In this document: positions 61,160 through 64,000 of the stretch, one piece after another
Layout: each line of letters begins with the position of its first letter
How positions within the stretch are numbered: the first letter of the stretch is position 1
Source: Microbacterium sp. B35-30
GTDB lineage: Bacteria > Actinomycetota > Actinomycetes > Actinomycetales > Microbacteriaceae
Length of the DNA stretch: 64,000 nucleotides
NCBI RefSeq assembly: GCF_010634855.1
Contig: NZ_MWLQ01000006.1
Coordinates: 59,924-123,923, forward strand
Direction: 5' to 3'
Made by a program: the position numbers and the translations under genes
Notes under the pieces: model-generated
Databases searched by the model: none
The model's input: only the letters and a program-made list of their open reading frames with translations
Told to the model about the DNA's origin: nothing

Positions 61160-62113
61160 TCAGCCCCGCAGCGAGTCGGCGACCTGCTTCAGCGCGTCGG
61201 CGGAGGCGTGGAACAGTTCGAGCTCGTGCGCGTCGAACTGGGTCTCGCGGATCGGCACCGCGCCGGTGGCGCTCACGATGGACGGCACCGAGAGGGCCAC
61301 TCCGTCGACGCCGTTGAAGTCGCGCAGCACCGGCGAGACGGGCATCACCGCGCGCTCGTCGTTCAGGATCGCCTCGATGATGCGCGCGCTCGACAGCCCG
61401 ATCGCGTAGTTCGTCGCACCCTTGCCCTGGATCACCTTGTAGGCCGCATCCCGCACGTCGATGGCGATCTGGTCGAGCTCCTCGACCGTCAGCCGGTCGC
61501 CGTGGGGCGTCACCCACTCCAGGATCGGGACGGTGCCGATCGTGGCCTTCGACCACAGCGGGAACTCCGTGTCGCCGTGCTCGCCGACGATGTAGGCGTG
61601 CACGCTGGAGGTCGACACCCCCGCGCGCTCGGCGAGCTTCCAGCGCAGGCGCGAGGTGTCGAGCACCGTCCCCGACGCGAAGATGCGCTCCGGCGGCAGT
61701 CCGGTGTCTTCCTGGGCGAGCACGGTGAGCACGTCGCACGGGTTCGTCACGATGACGTAGATGGCGTCGGGGGCGACGCTGAGCAGCTGCGGCATCATCT
61801 TCTTCATGATCCCGGCGTTGACGCCGGCCAGCTCGATGCGGGTCTGGCCGGGGTTCTGCTTGGCGCCGGCCGTGATGACGACGACCTGCGAGCCTTCGAC
61901 CACCGACAGGTCGCTGCCGCCGATGATGTCGCTCGTGCCGGTGAACTGCGTGCCGTGCGCGAGGTCGAGCACCTCGGCCTCGACTTTCGCGGTCGCGATG
62001 TCGTACAGCGCGACATGGCGGGCGGACCCGCGGATCAGCGCGGCGTACGCGGCACTCGAGCCGACACTGCCCGCTCCGACGATGGTGACTTTCGAGTTCT
62101 CGATGACGGCCAT
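61160..62113 (-). CDS. ldh: L-lactate dehydrogenase
   Basis: A 317-residue NAD-dependent enzyme interconverting pyruvate and lactate. The NAD-binding GAGSVGSSAA (residues about 13-22) and the catalytic histidine segment IVGEHGDTEFPLWSKATIG are intact, as are VTNPCDVLT and the loop residue arginine in KQNPGQTRIEL. ATG at 62113 was chosen; AAGACT six bases upstream could be its -10 box. Substrate could also be another 2-hydroxy acid, but the motifs favour LDH over MDH. Confidence 0.95.
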   Translation of the reverse strand: MAVIENSKVTIVGAGSVGSSAAYAALIRGSARHVALYDIATAKVEAEVLDLAHGTQFTGTSDIIGGSDLSVVEGSQVVVITAGAKQNPGQTRIELAGVNAGIMKKMMPQLLSVAPDAIYVIVTNPCDVLTVLAQEDTGLPPERIFASGTVLDTSRLRWKLAERAGVSTSSVHAYIVGEHGDTEFPLWSKATIGTVPILEWVTPHGDRLTVEELDQIAIDVRDAAYKVIQGKGATNYAIGLSSARIIEAILNDERAVMPVSPVLRDFNGVDGVALSVPSIVSATGAVPIRETQFDAHELELFHASADALKQVADSLRG

Positions 62114-62205
62114 GGGCTCAGTCTTGCAGGGGGCGGCACGGCGCGGCCAGCATGGCGCCGGAAGAATGGACGACGGCGAGTGGATGCCGCGGCCGCTCCT
62201 CACCC

Positions 62206-62229
62206 GCCCGGCTATACCTCAGGCCGGGC
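62206..62229. terminator. Weak hairpin after MFS transporter
   Basis: GCCCGGC and GCCGGGC pair over a 10-nt loop about 40 bp past the stop of the minus-strand transporter gene. Confidence 0.4.
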
Positions 62230-62270
62230 CGGTGTGACGGATGAAGCGGGGTCGCGGCATCCGTCGCCCG

Positions 62271-63689
62271 TCACGGTGCGGGGCGGTCGGTGCCCGTGCG
62301 ATCGGGATTGCGGATGCCGAGGAACGACGTGACGCCACCGGCGATCATCAGCGCCGCGGTGACGACAGCGGCGCGGTGGAAGCCCTCGAGGTCGAGGCTG
62401 CCGCCGACGATCGTGGCGAGCAGAGCGACCGCGATGAGCCCCGCGACCCGCGAGACGGCGTTGTTGACGGCCGATGCGATGCCCGAGCGCTCCGGCTCGA
62501 TCGCGCCGAGGATCGCGGACGTCAGCGGTGCCACGGTGAGAGCGAGGCCCGCGCCCATCACGATCATGCTCGGCAGCACCTGCCACCAGTACGAGAACTC
62601 GGTGGTGGTCGTGAGGAGCAGCAGTGCCCCGATGCCCATCGTGATCGGGCCGACTGTCATGAAGAAGCGCGGGCCCCACCTGCCGCTGAGCGCGCCGACG
62701 CGAGAGCTGAACAGGATCATGAGGATCGTCATGGGCAGGCTGGCGAGCCCTGCGAGCGTTGCCGGAAGCCCCGCGCCCTCCTGCAGGTAGACCACGACGA
62801 CGAGTCCGTTGAGCGCGAGTGCTCCGTAGATGAAGGCGGTCGCCACGTTGCCCGTCCAGAAGTTGCGCACGCGGAAGAGGTCGAGCGGCAGGATCGGGTT
62901 GCGCACCGTGCGCTGACGGAGGATGAACGCCGTGAACATACCGGCGCCCAGCACGAGCGTCAGCCAGATGACGGGCGAGCCCCAGCCGAGGTTCGGCTGC
63001 TCGATGAGGGCGTAGACCATGCCGCCGAGGCCGAGTGTGCACAGCGCTGCGCCGATCCAGTCGATCGATGCGCCAGGATGCCGGGTGTCGCGGAAGCCGC
63101 CGCGCGCCAGCAGCACGAGGGTGACGCCGATGGGCACGACGTTGATGAGGAAGGCGAGCCGCCACGACGCCAGGTCGACGAGCACACCGCCGACGAGCGG
63201 CCCGACGATCATCGCGGAGGTCGTCATCGCGGTCCAGATGCCGATGGCTCGACTCTGCGCGGCACCGCTGAAGTTGGACGTGATGAGCGCCAGTGAGCTG
63301 GGGACGAGGAACGCGCCCGCGGCACCCTGCACCGCGCGGGCCACAATGAGGAACTCGGCGGTGGGCGCCGCCGCGATCGCGATAGAGGCGATGCCGAAGC
63401 CGATGAGCCCGATGCGCAGCACGAGCACGCGCCCGTAAGCGTCGCTGACCGAGCCGGCGACGAGGATGAGCGCGCCGAGCGTGATGAGGTAGGCGTCGAC
63501 GACCCACTGCTGCGTCGTGATTCCGCCGCCAAGCTCGTCGCTGATCGAGGGGAGGGCGACGTTGATGATCGTGCCGTCGAGGAACGCCACGAAGGAGCCG
63601 AGCACCGCGATCCACAGCACCGACCGCTGGATGGTGGTCATGCCGCTCATCGGCGCCGACGTGCCGGGGGCGGGCTGATGATCGGTCAC
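62271..63689 (-). CDS. MFS transporter, DHA2 (EmrB/QacA-like) type
   Basis: A 472-residue drug-efflux-type transporter. About fourteen hydrophobic segments fit the DHA2 group. LDGTIINVALPSISDEL in helix 1 (motif D1-like), VSDAYGRVLVLRIG (motif A) and the helix 5 motif IWTAMTTSAMIVGPLVGG (motif C) are all seen. Substrates cannot be inferred. GTG at 63689 lies 6 nt from TAGCGT on the minus strand, so it is probably leaderless. Confidence 0.93.
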   Translation of the reverse strand: MTDHQPAPGTSAPMSGMTTIQRSVLWIAVLGSFVAFLDGTIINVALPSISDELGGGITTQQWVVDAYLITLGALILVAGSVSDAYGRVLVLRIGLIGFGIASIAIAAAPTAEFLIVARAVQGAAGAFLVPSSLALITSNFSGAAQSRAIGIWTAMTTSAMIVGPLVGGVLVDLASWRLAFLINVVPIGVTLVLLARGGFRDTRHPGASIDWIGAALCTLGLGGMVYALIEQPNLGWGSPVIWLTLVLGAGMFTAFILRQRTVRNPILPLDLFRVRNFWTGNVATAFIYGALALNGLVVVVYLQEGAGLPATLAGLASLPMTILMILFSSRVGALSGRWGPRFFMTVGPITMGIGALLLLTTTTEFSYWWQVLPSMIVMGAGLALTVAPLTSAILGAIEPERSGIASAVNNAVSRVAGLIAVALLATIVGGSLDLEGFHRAAVVTAALMIAGGVTSFLGIRNPDRTGTDRPAP

Positions 63690-63822
63690 CAGCCCACGCT
63701 AGACCCGGCTGACGACACCGAGGGCCGCTTCGCCGGATGCGGGTATCGGTCAGGACGGCGCCGCCCTACGATGGCGGCAGCGTCGCGCTGCGGCGAAGTA
63801 CAGATGACCCACGGGAGCTGCC

Positions 63823-64000
63823 ATGTGCCGCTGGCTGGCGTACACCGGGGAGCCGCTGCAACCGGCCGCCCTTATCCTCGACGCCCAGCACTCGGTTGTA
63901 GCCATGGCGCAGAACTCGCCACTGGGTGCCCAGACGGTGAACGGCGACGGCTTCGGCTTCGGCTGGTATCCCGTCGAGAATACGGATGCCGCGGGCCCGC
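63823..64000 (+). CDS. Class II glutamine amidotransferase, 3' truncated by window edge
   Basis: Only the first 59 codons lie in the window: MCRWLAYTGEPLQPAALILD, then NGDGFGFGWY. Cys2 is the N-terminal nucleophile of Ntn amidotransferases, and the GDGFGFGWY block matches YafJ/EgtC-type proteins. The start is ATG at 63823 with GGGAG upstream. The C-terminus is missing, so its exact group cannot be fixed. Confidence 0.85.
   Translation, partial: MCRWLAYTGEPLQPAALILDAQHSVVAMAQNSPLGAQTVNGDGFGFGWYPVENTDAAGP

Noticed and set aside
62114..62270. Additional gene between ldh and the MFS transporter
   Set aside because: Only short biased frames; the region holds a weak hairpin and the ldh promoter.

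Overview
The window is high-GC (roughly 70%), densely coded actinobacterial DNA. The gene orders tilS-hpt-ftsH-folE-folP-folB-folK-DUF3180 and lysS...clpC, the many start codons placed 6 nt after a TANNNT -10 box (leaderless starts), and the very frequent word GGATGCC/GGCATCC point to Microbacteriaceae, most likely Microbacterium. This assignment is from gene content and style, not from a 16S gene; no rRNA is present.

Layout. 1-4.4 kb: cell-surface polysaccharide genes (partial GDPD-like enzyme, polyprenyl glycosyl-1-phosphate transferase, polysaccharide deacetylase). 4.5-10.5 kb: a small unknown protein, two paralogous secreted LVIVD-repeat proteins around a DUF305 lipoprotein, and a double-ACT-domain protein. 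10.5-15.1 kb: a translationally coupled minus-strand operon (DUF2975 membrane protein, XRE regulator, 1282-residue membrane protein). 15.2-18.4 kb: DHFR-like reductase, three tRNA genes (Glu, Asp, Phe), an M23 peptidase with a Tat-type signal, and ppa. 18.6-31.8 kb: conserved core (tilS, hpt, ftsH, folate genes, DUF3180, two PH-domain membrane proteins, DUF2520, an unusual PanC homologue, an MBL-fold hydrolase, lysS). 31.9-41.2 kb: a 981-residue LuxR/AAA regulator and a 2062-residue secreted subtilase, probably an accessory block. 41.3-47.3 kb: DUF4192, cardiolipin synthase, lipoprotein, and a second XRE/DUF2975 module. 47.6-51.6 kb: clpC, an ArgA-like acetyltransferase, and a membrane-anchored protein. 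51.8-58.9 kb: an apparent gamma-glutamylation pathway for a small amine, most likely ethanolamine (EAT-type permease, glutamine-synthetase-like ligase, GATase1 hydrolase, aldehyde dehydrogenase, SDR, FadR-type regulator). 59-64 kb: small unknowns, radA, ldh, an MFS transporter, and the start of a class II glutamine amidotransferase.

Most notable: (i) the amine catabolic cluster, which has no flavin amine oxidase but has an SDR that could oxidise a gamma-glutamyl-ethanolamide alcohol; (ii) two distant XRE/DUF2975 modules that share an identical 12-bp promoter motif; (iii) an inverted repeat family built on GGTCGTTGAGCGAG that sits between genes and has also become part of two coding sequences; (iv) a PanC homologue that lacks several catalytic-pocket residues; (v) GGATGCC words paired as terminator stems. 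Many terminators are strong GC hairpins without a T-tract, mostly between convergent genes.
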